In this document: piece by piece, positions 35,438-44,555 of the stretch
Layout of the letters: the number at the start of each line of letters is the position of its first letter
Position numbering within the stretch: position 1 is the stretch's first letter
Assembly: GCF_900608595.1 (NCBI RefSeq)
Contig: NZ_UWYY01000017.1
Location: forward strand, 117,462-181,461
Direction of reading: 5' to 3'
DNA: 64,000 nt
Origin: Promicromonospora panici
GTDB lineage: Bacteria > Actinomycetota > Actinomycetes > Actinomycetales > Cellulomonadaceae
Notes under the pieces: generated by a model
Database searches by the model: none
Told to the model about the DNA's origin: nothing
The model's input: the letters and a program-made list of their open reading frames with translations, nothing else
Made by a program: the position numbers and the translations under genes

Positions 35438-36952
35438 ATGACGGACCAGACCTCGCCGGCCGACCCGTTCGGTTTCCTCGGGCTCACCTATGACGACGTC
35501 CTGCTGCTTCCGGGTTACTCCGACCTGGCGCCGTCGGACATCGACACGACGTCTCGCCTGACGCGCGAGATCTCGCTCAAGATCCCGCTGCTGTCAGCGG
35601 CGATGGACACGGTCACCGAGTCCGCCATGGCCATCGCCATGGCGCGCCAGGGTGGCCTCGGTGTCCTGCACCGCAACCTCTCCATCGAGGACCAGGCCTA
35701 CCAGGTGGACCTGGTGAAGCGGACGCAGACGGGCATCATCACGAACCCGGTCACGATCGGCCCGGACGCCACGCTCGAGGAGCTCGACACCCTCGCGGGC
35801 CAGTTCCGGATCTCCGGCTTCCCCGTGGTCGACGCCGACAACAAGCTGATCGGCATGGTCACCAACCGCGACCTGCGCTTCACGCCCGTCGCCGAGTGGG
35901 CCACCACCAAGGTCGACGAGGTGATGACGCCGCAGCCGCTGATCACCGGCCCGTCGACCATCTCGCGCGACGACGCCACGCTGCTGCTGCGCAAGCACAA
36001 GCTGGAGCGGCTCCCGCTGATCGACCCGGACGGCCGCATCACCGGCCTGATCACGGTCAAGGACTTCGTGAAGTCCGAGCAGTTCCCCGACTCGTCCAAG
36101 GACAGCCAGGGCCGCCTCATGGTGGGCGCGGCGATCGGCTACTTCGGCGACGCGTGGCAGCGTGCGACCGCCTTGATCGAGGCCGGCGTGGACGTGCTCG
36201 TCGCCGACACCGCCCACGGCAACGTCCGCATGCTGATCGACATGGTCAAGCGCCTCAAGACCGACCCGGCGACCAAGGACGTCCAGGTGATCGGCGGCAA
36301 CGTCGCCACCCGCCAGGGCGCCCAGGCGTTCGTCGACGCCGGGGCCGACGCCGTGAAGGTCGGCGTCGGACCGGGCTCGATCTGCACCACCCGCGTCGTG
36401 ACCGGCGTCGGCGTACCCCAGATCACCGCCGTGTACGAGGCGTCACTGGCCTGCAAGCCGGCGGGCGTGCCCGTCATCGCCGACGGCGGCCTCAAGCACT
36501 CCGGCGAGATCGGCAAGGCCATCGTGGCCGGCGCCGACACCGTGATGCTGGGCTCGCTGTTCGCGGGCTGCGAGGAGACGCCGGGCGACCTGGTGCTCGT
36601 CAACGGCAAGCAGTTCAAGACCTACCGCGGCATGGGCTCGATGGGTGCCATGTCCTCGCGCGGCAAGAAGTCCTACTCCAAGGACCGGTACTTCCAGGCC
36701 GAGGTCACGAGCGACGACAAGATCGTGCCCGAGGGCATCGAGGGCCAGGTCGCCTACAAGGGCCCGCTGTCCACGGTGGCCCACCAGCTCATCGGCGGCC
36801 TGCACCAGACCATGTTCTACACCGGCGCGCGGACCGTCCCCGAACTGCAGGCCAACGGCAAGTTCATCCGCATCACGTCGGCGTCGCTCAAGGAGAGCCA
36901 TCCGCACGACGTGCAGATGACCGTGGAGTCCCCCAACTACAGCGGCTTCTGA
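35438..36952 (+). CDS. guaB: Inosine-5'-monophosphate dehydrogenase
   Basis: It oxidises IMP to XMP with NAD+, the branch step to GTP. 504 residues: LTYDDVLLLPGYSDL, two CBS domains (about 100-220), the catalytic loop GVGPGSICTTRVVTGVG with the active-site Cys, IADGGLKHSGEIGKA, MLGSLFAGCEETPG and the flap SMGAMSSRGKKSY. A second, related gene (guaB3) lies 3.6 kb downstream. The start is set by family length and a -10-like TAGACT 6 nt upstream. Confidence 0.97.
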   Translation: MTDQTSPADPFGFLGLTYDDVLLLPGYSDLAPSDIDTTSRLTREISLKIPLLSAAMDTVTESAMAIAMARQGGLGVLHRNLSIEDQAYQVDLVKRTQTGIITNPVTIGPDATLEELDTLAGQFRISGFPVVDADNKLIGMVTNRDLRFTPVAEWATTKVDEVMTPQPLITGPSTISRDDATLLLRKHKLERLPLIDPDGRITGLITVKDFVKSEQFPDSSKDSQGRLMVGAAIGYFGDAWQRATALIEAGVDVLVADTAHGNVRMLIDMVKRLKTDPATKDVQVIGGNVATRQGAQAFVDAGADAVKVGVGPGSICTTRVVTGVGVPQITAVYEASLACKPAGVPVIADGGLKHSGEIGKAIVAGADTVMLGSLFAGCEETPGDLVLVNGKQFKTYRGMGSMGAMSSRGKKSYSKDRYFQAEVTSDDKIVPEGIEGQVAYKGPLSTVAHQLIGGLHQTMFYTGARTVPELQANGKFIRITSASLKESHPHDVQMTVESPNYSGF

Positions 36953-36966
36953 TTCTTGCGCTGCTC

Positions 36967-37040
36967 GATCTTGGTTGTGGGCGTGATCGTTGCGCCTACG
37001 TGCCCGGTTTAGGCGCACGATCGCGCCCACAACCATGATC
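36967..37040. repeat. Dispersed palindrome, family A copy 3
   Basis: The arms begin GATCTTGGTTGTGGGCG and end CGCCCACAACCATGATC, pairing over about 30 bp with one deleted base and two or three mismatches. The loop CTACGTGCCCGGTTTA resembles that of copy 2. It lies between the convergent guaB and FAD oxidase genes, 14 bases from each stop. Confidence 0.88.
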
Positions 37041-37054
37041 GACGTGTCGGGCCG

Positions 37055-38668
37055 TCAGCTGGACATGACGCGTTCGTGCAGAGTCTGGACCGCGTATCTC
37101 GCGGACCAGAAGGCGCCGTGCTGCCACGCGGAGATCTCGGACATCCAGTCGCCCGCGAAATACACGTTGCCCGCCCCCTGCTGCAGTAGCTTGAAGCCCG
37201 CCGAGGTGGTGTTCGGGAAGGCCCAGGCGCCCTCGATGTAGGGCACCTTGTGCCAGGCGATGGAGAACGAGCTGTCCAGCTCGGTGCGGTACTTCTCCCC
37301 GTGGATCTTCACACCCTGCTCGACGGCGCGCAGCTCGCGCTGCCTCGGAGCCATGTCGGCGTACGCGCGGGCGTTGGCGCCGGTGTTGTAGTAGCCGACG
37401 ATCAGCCCTTTCCGCTCGCCGTACCCGTAGGACGGGTACCAGAGGTGGGCGAGATCCATGTCGGTCTCGGTGATCCCGCCGAAGATCCGGTGGTCGTCCT
37501 CCCACCACCGCGACCGGTACTGCAGGCCGATCTTGCCGGACGGGGCACCCACGGCGAACTCGCCGAGCGCCGCGTCGATCTCCGGCCCCCAGTTCGTGTC
37601 CCACCCGCGCATGAGGCCCGCTGGCGCAGCGACGACCGCGAGGTCCGCCTCGATCTGCCGTTCCCTGCCGTTCGGCGTGGTGTAGGTGACCTTGACCCCG
37701 CCGCTCGTGTTCTCGACGCCGGTGACCGGGGACCTGAACTTCACGTTGCGCTCGCCGATGGCACGGACGAAGTACCGGTAGATCGTGTCCATACCGCCCT
37801 TCGGCTGGAACATGAGCATCGACTGCTCCCAGTTGAGCTCGAACGGGAAGTACTGACCCACCTTCGAGGCCAGCACGTCGGAGACCGTGCCCGGGCCGGG
37901 TAGCGGGGTCCCGTGCTCGTTCCATGCGGACGGATAGACCTCGAAACCGCGGTTGCTGCCGCCTGCGTACGTGCCGTCCGACCCGAGCGAGCCCCAGGTG
38001 CGCAGGTAGGCACGCAGGTTCTCCTTGTCCTCGGCAGTCAGCTTCTGGTCCAGGGCCCCCTGGTCGGTGGCATGGTGCAGCAGCTCGGAGGTGTAGCCGT
38101 GCACGTCTGCCTTGGCGGTCCGGTAGCGCACCGGGTTGCCCGGCGTCGCGCCGGACCGCTCGTTGTAGATATAGGCGTCGGCGTTCGCGTTCGTGAAGAC
38201 CTCGTACGGCACACCCAGCTCGCGGAGGTAGTCCATGGTGACCATCCACTGCGCGATGCGGGCCGCGCCGGCGTTCAGGTAGATGCCGTCGGCGAACCGC
38301 GCGGTCTGCGTGACCCCGTCGACGTCGGTCTCGGAGTCACCGCCTCGGATGGTGAGGGTGCGTCCACCTGGCCGGTGCCGGGCTTCGAGCACTGTGACCT
38401 GGTAGCCGGCCTTCTGCAGCTCATAGGCGGTCGTGAGGCCGGCCGGGCCCGCTCCGACGACGACGACCTTCTTCGCGGAACGGCCGGTGAGCGTGAAGTC
38501 GCTTCCTCGCGGGGGAGCCCAGGACTCGGCTCTCGGCTGGGCCGCGGCGGTAGGCGCCAGCCCCATGGCGCCCATCGTCGCGAACATGACGCCGGCGCTG
38601 GACCCCGCGCCGACGGCCTGCAGGAAGTTGCGGCGGGAGACGCTGGTGGTGTTGTTCTCGGTGACCAC
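37055..38668 (-). CDS. Exported FAD-dependent amine/L-amino-acid oxidase
   Basis: 537 residues. A Tat signal (VSRRNFLQAVG at about 10-20, then a hydrophobic stretch ending AAAQPRAES) sends the folded flavoprotein out of the cell. The FAD site is VVVVGAGPAGLTTAYELQ near 66-85, then EARHRPGGRTLT, a flavin amine oxidase pattern. Near the C-terminus IEGAWAFPNTT and VYFAGDWMSE complete FAD binding. It resembles L-amino-acid/polyamine oxidases, giving imines and H2O2. It is divergent from an exported Rid protein. It starts at GTG after GAGGTAG. Confidence 0.88.
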   Translation of the reverse strand: MVTENNTTSVSRRNFLQAVGAGSSAGVMFATMGAMGLAPTAAAQPRAESWAPPRGSDFTLTGRSAKKVVVVGAGPAGLTTAYELQKAGYQVTVLEARHRPGGRTLTIRGGDSETDVDGVTQTARFADGIYLNAGAARIAQWMVTMDYLRELGVPYEVFTNANADAYIYNERSGATPGNPVRYRTAKADVHGYTSELLHHATDQGALDQKLTAEDKENLRAYLRTWGSLGSDGTYAGGSNRGFEVYPSAWNEHGTPLPGPGTVSDVLASKVGQYFPFELNWEQSMLMFQPKGGMDTIYRYFVRAIGERNVKFRSPVTGVENTSGGVKVTYTTPNGRERQIEADLAVVAAPAGLMRGWDTNWGPEIDAALGEFAVGAPSGKIGLQYRSRWWEDDHRIFGGITETDMDLAHLWYPSYGYGERKGLIVGYYNTGANARAYADMAPRQRELRAVEQGVKIHGEKYRTELDSSFSIAWHKVPYIEGAWAFPNTTSAGFKLLQQGAGNVYFAGDWMSEISAWQHGAFWSARYAVQTLHERVMSS

Positions 38669-39023
38669 GTTGGACTACCTCTCGTCTCGAAAGGCCTGAC
38701 GGGGCGGCGAGATCCTGTCCCGAACGCCGGGAGCCGCCGTCAGCACCACGTCGGACGCTATGTAAGCCAGGTCACGGAGCCAGGTCTGCGCGGTTTCGAC
38801 GCAATTGCCCGGAGTAACGATGCTGTTTCGGGGCATTCCCGCAGATCACCGTCCCTGCTGGGAGAACGCCGCCGCCGTCGCCGGACAAGTTCCCGGACCG
38901 ACCCGCGACGGTCATCCTTCGGAAACGCCTCGTGGTTAGCGTCACGCGCCATCCGGTGCCAGCCGCCGGGCCGCCGGATCCGGGCGTCGTCGTGGTGCCC
39001 GACCGGTCAGCTGGAGGAGCACC
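38669..39023. other. Divergent intergenic region, oxidase/Rid
   Basis: 355 bases with no gene I can support. The Rid gene has a clear GGAGGAG ribosome-binding site at its right edge, and TAGCGT near 38936-38941 is a possible -10 for it. On the other strand TACATA/TAGCGT near 38757-38765 is a possible -10 for the oxidase. No clear operator palindrome was found. Confidence 0.4.
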
Positions 39024-39668
39024 ATGAAGAACCGCACGAAGCTCATCGCCGCCGTCGTCGTCACCGCCGCGGTCGCCGTCCCGGGCACCGCATTCGCCGC
39101 CGCGCACGTCTTCCGGCCCGATCCTGATCGTGCCCACTCGTTCGTCACCGGAGAGACTCCGCTCATCGCCGACGGCGTGGCCATCGGCAAGAACGTCTCC
39201 TGGTACAAGTCCTCCGGGCTGGGTCCGGCCGCGAGCAACACCACCCCGGGCGCGTCACCGGAGGAGCGCTACATCCCGACCGACGTCTTTCCCGGTGGCG
39301 AGCTGTCCGACGGCGTGACCCTCACCGAGGCCCAGGGCATCAACGCCCTCACACGCATCGGTGACAACCTGGAGCGGGCCGGCCTCGGGTACGACGACGT
39401 CATCTCCATGCGCGTGTTCCTGCAGAACCCCGAGGGCGAGGAGAAGATGGACTTCGCCGGCTGGAACCGGGCCTACCGCCAGTTCTTCGCCAACACGAAC
39501 CTGTCCACCGGCGAGGTGCTCGACGTCCAGCTCGGGTCGGCGACGACCGAGCCGATGGTCGTCAACGACGCCCGCCCGTCGCGATTCGCCCTGGAGGTCG
39601 AGAACCTCCCGGTGGACGGCTGGCTGGTCGAGGTCGAGGTCGACGCCGTGTATCCCCGCTCCCGCTGA
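39024..39668 (+). CDS. Exported RidA/YjgF-family protein
   Basis: 214 residues. Residues 1-26 form a Sec signal peptide (KNRTK, Ala/Val core, AFAAAH). The Rid fold follows: SDGVTLTEAQGINALTRIGDNLERAGLG, ISMRVFLQNPEGE, NRAYRQFF and PSRFALEVENLPVDGWLVEVEVDAVYP, where Arg187 is at the position of the carboxylate-binding Arg of imine deaminases. A 60-residue region before the fold is unusual. Cytosolic Rid proteins hydrolyse reactive imines; here it lies next to an exported imine-producing oxidase, so an extracellular partner role is plausible. Confidence 0.82.
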   Translation: MKNRTKLIAAVVVTAAVAVPGTAFAAAHVFRPDPDRAHSFVTGETPLIADGVAIGKNVSWYKSSGLGPAASNTTPGASPEERYIPTDVFPGGELSDGVTLTEAQGINALTRIGDNLERAGLGYDDVISMRVFLQNPEGEEKMDFAGWNRAYRQFFANTNLSTGEVLDVQLGSATTEPMVVNDARPSRFALEVENLPVDGWLVEVEVDAVYPRSR

Positions 39669-39700
39669 CCCCAGTCGCGCCGGGCGTCCGGGACGGCAGG

Positions 39701-40423
39701 TCAGGCGCCCGCCGCGTGCTGCACCGGCCATGTCCCGGACGCCCCGGGCCCCTCCATGCCCTGCTCACGGCGCCAGTCGTTGAAGCTCACCGCCCATTGG
39801 CGGTGCGCGCCGATCTGCTGCTGGTGCAGGTCAGTCAGGGGCATCCGGGCGAGCTGCGGGAACCTGCGGGCCAGAGCCTCCAGGACGTCGAGCGTGGCAA
39901 GCACGTCGACCTCGGCAGTGTGCAGGTCGCCGTCCGACGTGACGCCGTACCACTCGGACAGGTCCCCGAGACGGCGCTTGCCCGGGCGGTACCGGTCGAG
40001 CCAGCGGTCGATGACCAGCGGGTCCACCACCGGCTCGACCGGGCGACCCAGGCGCTGGGGGAGGCTCTTGAGCCCGTGGCGCAGCAGCTCGGCGTCGAGC
40101 AGGGAGAGGTCGAAGGCCGCGTTGTAGGCAACGACGGGCACGCCGTCAGCCAGGTGGCCGGCGAGCACGGCGGCGATCTCCTCGAGCGCCTCCAACGGCT
40201 CGACGCCGTGCGCCCGCGCATGCTCCGTCGAGATGCCGTGGATGGCCGCGGCCTCCTCGGGGATCTCGACGCCCGGGTCCATCAGCCAGGTGCGGACCTC
40301 CGTGCCCACGCCCGGCGTACGCAGCACGAGAGCCGCCGTGACGATGCGATCGCCCGCGACGTCCACCCCTGTCGTCTCCGTGTCGAAGCCCAGCAGCGGC
40401 CTGTTGATCCAGGTCTCGTTCAT
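39701..40423 (-). CDS. DEDDh-type 3'-5' exonuclease
   Basis: 240 residues of the DnaQ/RNase T fold. Motif I GFDTETTGVD, motif II AYNAAFDLSLLD, and motif III HTAEVDVLATLDVL with the His-x4-Asp spacing of the DEDDh class. It starts at ATG 40423 with GGGAGG upstream. The C-terminal 40 residues (HRQWAVSFNDWRREQG) are specific to the actinobacterial epsilon-like exonuclease. It may proofread or trim DNA or RNA; no polymerase gene is near. Confidence 0.9.
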   Translation of the reverse strand: MNETWINRPLLGFDTETTGVDVAGDRIVTAALVLRTPGVGTEVRTWLMDPGVEIPEEAAAIHGISTEHARAHGVEPLEALEEIAAVLAGHLADGVPVVAYNAAFDLSLLDAELLRHGLKSLPQRLGRPVEPVVDPLVIDRWLDRYRPGKRRLGDLSEWYGVTSDGDLHTAEVDVLATLDVLEALARRFPQLARMPLTDLHQQQIGAHRQWAVSFNDWRREQGMEGPGASGTWPVQHAAGA

Positions 40424-40597
40424 GGTGTCCTCCCTGCTCGTCCGGGTTTTCCGGGCCGTGTCGTCCAGCTGTGCCCGGGGCGCCCGGTGCGTCCATGGAG
40501 AACCTTGCCACCGGTCACTGACACTGAGGCTCACGACACCCGCGCACATCACGGGGCCGCGGCGCGCAGTGGCAGGTCCGATGGGTAGGCTTGCCGG

Positions 40598-41722
40598 GTG
40601 AGCAACGAGATCGAGATCGGACGCGGCAAGCGCGGGCGGCGCGCCTATTCCTTCGACGACATCGCGGTGGTGCCGTCCCGTCGCACGCGCGACCCGAAGG
40701 ACGTCTCGGTCGGCTGGCAGATCGACGCCTACCACTTCGACCTGCCGATCGTCGCGGCCCCGATGGACTCCGTGATGAGCCCGACCAGTGCCGTCGCGCT
40801 GGGCCGGTTCGGCGGCCTCGGCGTGCTCGACCTCGAGGGCCTGTGGACCCGCTACGAGTCGCCCGAGCCGCTGCTCGCCGAGATCGCGGCCCTGCCCGGT
40901 GACGAGGCGACGCGCCGCATGCAGGCGATCTACTCGGAGCCCATCAAGCCGGAGCTCATCACGCAGCGGCTCAAGGAGATCCGGGCCGCCGGTGTGACCG
41001 TCGCCGGTGCGCTCACCCCGCAGCGCACGCAGGAGTTCTACAAGACCGTGGTCGACGCCGGCGTCGACCTGTTCGTCATCCGCGGCACCACGGTCTCGGC
41101 CGAGCACGTGTCGGGCAACGCCGAGCCACTCAACCTCAAGCGGTTCATCTACGAGCTGGACGTGCCGGTCGTCGTCGGCGGGGCGTCGACGTACACCGCC
41201 GCGCTGCACCTCATGCGGACGGGCGCGGCGGGCGTGCTCGTCGGGTTCGGCGGCGGCGCCGCGCACACCACCCGCGTCAGCCTCGGCATCCACGCGCCCA
41301 TGGCTACCTCGGTCGCCGACGTCGCGGCGGCCCGCCGCGACTACCTCGACGAGTCCGGCGGCAGGTACGTGCACGTCATCGCGGACGGCGGGGTGGGCCA
41401 CTCCGGCGACGTCGTCAAGGCCGTGGCCTGCGGCGCCGACGCCGTCATGCTCGGCGCCGCGCTCGCGCGGGCGGCCGAGGCGCCCGGCCAGGGCTTCCAC
41501 TGGGGCCCCGAGGCGCACCACCCGCAGCTGCCGCGCGGCGAGCGCGTCGAGGTGGGCACGGTGGGCACGCTCGAGGAGATCCTCTTCGGGCCGGGCAAGC
41601 AGGCCGACGGCACCCTGAACCTCGTGGGGGCGCTCCGGCGCGCCATGGCCACGACCGGTTACTCCGACCTCAAGGAGTTCCAGCGGGTCGAGGTCGTCGT
41701 GTCGCCGTACCAGCCGCGGTGA
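40598..41722 (+). CDS. guaB3: GuaB3-family IMP dehydrogenase-related protein
   Basis: 374 residues without CBS domains: RRAYSFDDIAVVPSRRTRDP, DLPIVAAPMDSVMS, then GVLVGFGGGAAHTTRVSLGI where guaB has GVGPGSICTTR, so the catalytic Cys position carries no Cys here. IADGGVGHSGDVVKAVACGADAVMLG is conserved. GuaB3 accompanies guaB in actinobacteria and its true activity is disputed. TAGGCT (40586-40591) ends 6 nt before the GTG start. Its stop overlaps the GNAT gene. Confidence 0.92.
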   Translation: MSNEIEIGRGKRGRRAYSFDDIAVVPSRRTRDPKDVSVGWQIDAYHFDLPIVAAPMDSVMSPTSAVALGRFGGLGVLDLEGLWTRYESPEPLLAEIAALPGDEATRRMQAIYSEPIKPELITQRLKEIRAAGVTVAGALTPQRTQEFYKTVVDAGVDLFVIRGTTVSAEHVSGNAEPLNLKRFIYELDVPVVVGGASTYTAALHLMRTGAAGVLVGFGGGAAHTTRVSLGIHAPMATSVADVAAARRDYLDESGGRYVHVIADGGVGHSGDVVKAVACGADAVMLGAALARAAEAPGQGFHWGPEAHHPQLPRGERVEVGTVGTLEEILFGPGKQADGTLNLVGALRRAMATTGYSDLKEFQRVEVVVSPYQPR

Positions 41723-42207
41723 CCTCTGTGCACGCGCTGTCCGGCGGAGAGCCGCTCGCCCCTGTCCTCGCCGCCGCTCCCGCGGCGGACGGCGTGTTCG
41801 TCGAGATCACGGATGCCGACGTCGAGCAGGTCGTCGAGCTGTGGCAGGCCTGCGGGCTGACCCGGCCGTGGAACGACCCGTACGTCGATATCGCCGAGGC
41901 CCGCGCGGGCGACGGCTCGACGGTCCTGGTCGCGCGGGCCGAGGGCAGGGTCGCCGCCACCGCGATGGCCGGCCACGACGGCCACCGGGGCTGGCTCTAC
42001 TACGTGGCCGTGGCACCCGAGGCGCGGGGCACGGGCCTGGGCCGGGCGGCGGTGGTCGCCGCCGAGGCATGGCTGGTCGCACGTGGAGCGCGCAAGATCC
42101 AGCTCATGGTGCGGACCACCAACGAGGACGTGGTCGCCTTCTACGAGCGCCTGGGTTATGCCGACCAGCAGTGCGCGGTGCTCGGCCGCTGGGTCGAGCC
42201 GAGCTGA
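41719..42207 (+). CDS. GNAT-family acetyltransferase (YpeA-like)
   Basis: 162 residues. ITDADVEQVVELWQACGLTRPWNDPYVDI resembles YpeA-type GNATs. The acetyl-CoA loop is VAPEARGTGLGRAAVVAAE, followed by IQLMVRTTNEDVVAFYERLGY. It starts at a GTG in the stop of guaB3 (GTGA overlap), so the pair is co-transcribed. The substrate is unknown. Confidence 0.88.
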   Translation: MTSVHALSGGEPLAPVLAAAPAADGVFVEITDADVEQVVELWQACGLTRPWNDPYVDIAEARAGDGSTVLVARAEGRVAATAMAGHDGHRGWLYYVAVAPEARGTGLGRAAVVAAEAWLVARGARKIQLMVRTTNEDVVAFYERLGYADQQCAVLGRWVEPS

Positions 42208-42237
42208 TTTCAAGGGCTGATTCCACAGGGCGGAGGG

Positions 42238-42259
42238 CCCTGCGCTTGCAGTCGCAGGG
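42238..42259 (+). terminator. Hairpin after the guaB3-GNAT pair
   Basis: CCCTGCG and CGCAGGG pair over 7 bp around an 8-base loop, 31 bases after the stop. There is no T-run. Confidence 0.45.
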
Positions 42260-42333
42260 GCGGACCGCTATGAAAGTCAGTTTCACACACCTATCAATAC
42301 GTGGCGCAGGGTTTTGCGCGTAGGGTGGCCGCC

Positions 42334-43968
42334 ATGATCGACGACGCAGCAGCCGACGCAGCGGCTAGTGGTGCGGTCGGCGGTGTGCTCGACCCGGAGC
42401 ACCCGCAGGGGACTTTCGTCCTCGAGCCAGGGGTGATGGCCCCGCTGGTGGCTCGGATCGCGACCTCCGAGGGATCGGGCACGCACCGGTCCATGTGCCC
42501 GTTCACGGGCGCACCGCTCGTGACGTTCCCGGTCTCCTCCGCCGAGGACGTCGCCGCGTGCGCCGTCCGAGCGCGCGTGGCGCAGCGCGGCTGGGCGCGA
42601 TTGTCGGTACGAGATCGTGCCGGTGTGCTCCAGCGGCTCGGCCGGATCGTCCTGGAACGGCAGTCGGAGGCGCTCGACCTCATCCAGCTCGAGACCGGCA
42701 AGTCGCGGCGTGCGGCCTTCGAGGAGGTCGCGGACATCGCCCAGGTCTCCCGGCACTACGCCGTGCGTGGTGAGCGCTACCTCACGGCCCGCCGGGTGCC
42801 GGGCATGGTGCCGCTGCTCGCGGGGGTGCAGGTGCACCGCCGGCCCGTGGGCGTCGTCGGCGCGATCTCGCCGTGGAACTACCCGCTGGTGCTCGCGCTC
42901 TCGGAGGCGCTGCCCGCGCTCCTGGCCGGCAACGCCGTGGTGCTCAAGCCCGACCCGCAGACCACTCTCACGGCGTTGTGGGCGGCCGAGGCCCTGGACG
43001 ACGCCGGTCTGCCCGCCGGACTGTTCCAGGTGGTCGCGGGCGGTCCCGACGTCGGCGAGTCGCTGATCGAGCACGTGGACCACATCGCCTTCACCGGCTC
43101 GACCGCCACGGGCCGCAAGGTCGCGGCGCGCGCGGGCGAACGCCTGATCGGCGCCACGCTGGAGCTGGGCGGCAAGAACGCCCTCTACGTGGCCGACGAC
43201 GTGGACATCGACGCGGCCATTCCGGGCATTGTGCGGGCCTGCTTCTCGAACGCGGGCCAGCTGTGCGTGTCCATCGAACGGCTCGTGGTGCACGAGGCCA
43301 TCGCCGAGGAGTTCATCGCGAAGTTCGTGCGCGCCGTGCGGAACCTACGGCTCAGCCCAGCCCTGGACTACTCGGCGGAGGTCGGATCGCTGACGTCCGC
43401 CGCGCAGCTCGACAAGGTGTCGGCGCACGTGGACGACGCACTGGCCCGGGGCGCGCGCGTGCTCGCCGGCGGTGTGCACCGCGCCGATGTCGGCCCGTAC
43501 TTCTACGCGCCGACCGTGCTCGACGACGTCCCGGCGCAGGCAGCGGTCGCCCGTGAGGAGACGTTCGGACCCGTCGTCACGATCACGCGCGTCGACTGCG
43601 ACGAGGACGCCGTCGCCGTGATGAACGACACCGAGTACGGCCTGCACGCCGCCGTCTGGTCCCGGGACATCGCCCGGGCACGACGCGTGGCGGCGCGCGT
43701 CGAGACGGGTTCGGTGGCGATCAACGACGGGTACACGATGGCCTGGGGCTCTGTCTCCGCACCGCTCGGCGGCTGGAAGGCCTCCGGCGTCGGCGCGCGG
43801 CACGGGGTGGCGTCGATCGACGGGATGACGCGGCAGCAGACCGTCGTGACGTCCCGCGGCGCGCGGTTCGGCGCCACGCTCGACAGCCTCTACGGCCTGG
43901 GCGGAGACACGCCGAGCCGGGTGCTGACGATCGCCCTGGAGGCGATGCGCAAGCTGCGCATGCCGTGA
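42334..43968 (+). CDS. gabD2: Succinic-semialdehyde dehydrogenase (GabD2 type)
   Basis: 544 residues of the aldehyde dehydrogenase fold: SPWNYPLVLALSEALPALLAGNAVVLKP, TGSTATGRKVA, general base Glu277 in LELGGKNALYV, nucleophile Cys311 in NAGQLCVSIERL, and EETFGPVVTI. The long N-terminal part and the MCPFTGAPL segment mark the actinobacterial GabD2 subgroup, which oxidises succinic semialdehyde with NADP+. TAGGGT (42321-42326) ends 7 nt before ATG 42334, which decides the start over GTG 42301. Confidence 0.9.
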   Translation: MIDDAAADAAASGAVGGVLDPEHPQGTFVLEPGVMAPLVARIATSEGSGTHRSMCPFTGAPLVTFPVSSAEDVAACAVRARVAQRGWARLSVRDRAGVLQRLGRIVLERQSEALDLIQLETGKSRRAAFEEVADIAQVSRHYAVRGERYLTARRVPGMVPLLAGVQVHRRPVGVVGAISPWNYPLVLALSEALPALLAGNAVVLKPDPQTTLTALWAAEALDDAGLPAGLFQVVAGGPDVGESLIEHVDHIAFTGSTATGRKVAARAGERLIGATLELGGKNALYVADDVDIDAAIPGIVRACFSNAGQLCVSIERLVVHEAIAEEFIAKFVRAVRNLRLSPALDYSAEVGSLTSAAQLDKVSAHVDDALARGARVLAGGVHRADVGPYFYAPTVLDDVPAQAAVAREETFGPVVTITRVDCDEDAVAVMNDTEYGLHAAVWSRDIARARRVAARVETGSVAINDGYTMAWGSVSAPLGGWKASGVGARHGVASIDGMTRQQTVVTSRGARFGATLDSLYGLGGDTPSRVLTIALEAMRKLRMP

Positions 43969-44025
43969 GGCGAAGGTCGAGCGTGCGGTGAACGGTCGTC
44001 ACCGCGCGCGGGTACGCTCGCCCGC

Positions 44026-44508
44026 ATGACGACGCCGCTCCACGCCTTCTGGAAGTCTGCCAACTCCCTGCCGGTCATCGGCGGGCTGCTCGGCAAGCGG
44101 ATCTTCACGCTGGCCTACACCTTCAAGGCCCCTTACTTCGGCAGCATCGCGCCGCGAGTGGTAAACATGCTGCCGAACCGCGCCGAGGTGGTGGTGCCCA
44201 ACCGGCGGCGGAACCGGAACCACATCGGCACGGTGCACGCGATCGCCGTCTGCAACGGGCTCGAGATGGCCATGGGCGCGCTCGCCGAGGCCACGGTGCC
44301 CGATGACAAGCGCTGGCTGCCGAAGGGTATGGAGGTCGCCTACCTCGCGAAGTCGACCGGGGACGTCACCTGCGTTGCCGAGACCGACCAGGACCAGTGG
44401 GACGGCGACGACCGGGACCTGCCGGTGCGCGTGCGCGCGACACTGGACGACGGCACGGTGGTGGTGCAGGGCACGATCCACCTGTGGGTCACCCCGAAGA
44501 AGAAGTGA
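44026..44508 (+). CDS. DUF4442 hotdog-fold protein (putative thioesterase)
   Basis: 160 residues with the DUF4442 pattern: FTLAYTFKAPYFGSI, NRRRNRNHIGTVHAIAVCNGLEMAMG, where N-x-x-G-T-x-H is the hotdog thioesterase helix start, and MEVAYLAKSTGDV. Acyl-CoA thioesterase activity is likely but not known. TACGCT (44013-44018) ends 7 nt before the ATG. Confidence 0.82.
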   Translation: MTTPLHAFWKSANSLPVIGGLLGKRIFTLAYTFKAPYFGSIAPRVVNMLPNRAEVVVPNRRRNRNHIGTVHAIAVCNGLEMAMGALAEATVPDDKRWLPKGMEVAYLAKSTGDVTCVAETDQDQWDGDDRDLPVRVRATLDDGTVVVQGTIHLWVTPKKK

Positions 44509-44555
44509 CCTGTCAGACCTTCACGTCCCCGGGCGACCTGCGCGTCTGACAGGTC
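44507..44555. repeat. TGTCAGAC-type hairpin, family B copy 2
   Basis: GACCTGTCAGAC pairs perfectly with GTCTGACAGGTC (12 bp), touching the stop codons of both convergent genes at 44506-44508 and 44554-44556. A terminator for both directions. Confidence 0.82.

Noticed and set aside
38936..38941. Firm -10 call for the Rid gene
   Set aside because: TAGCGT fits a hexamer, but no -35 fits, and it lies over 80 bases from the start codon. It is mentioned only as possible.
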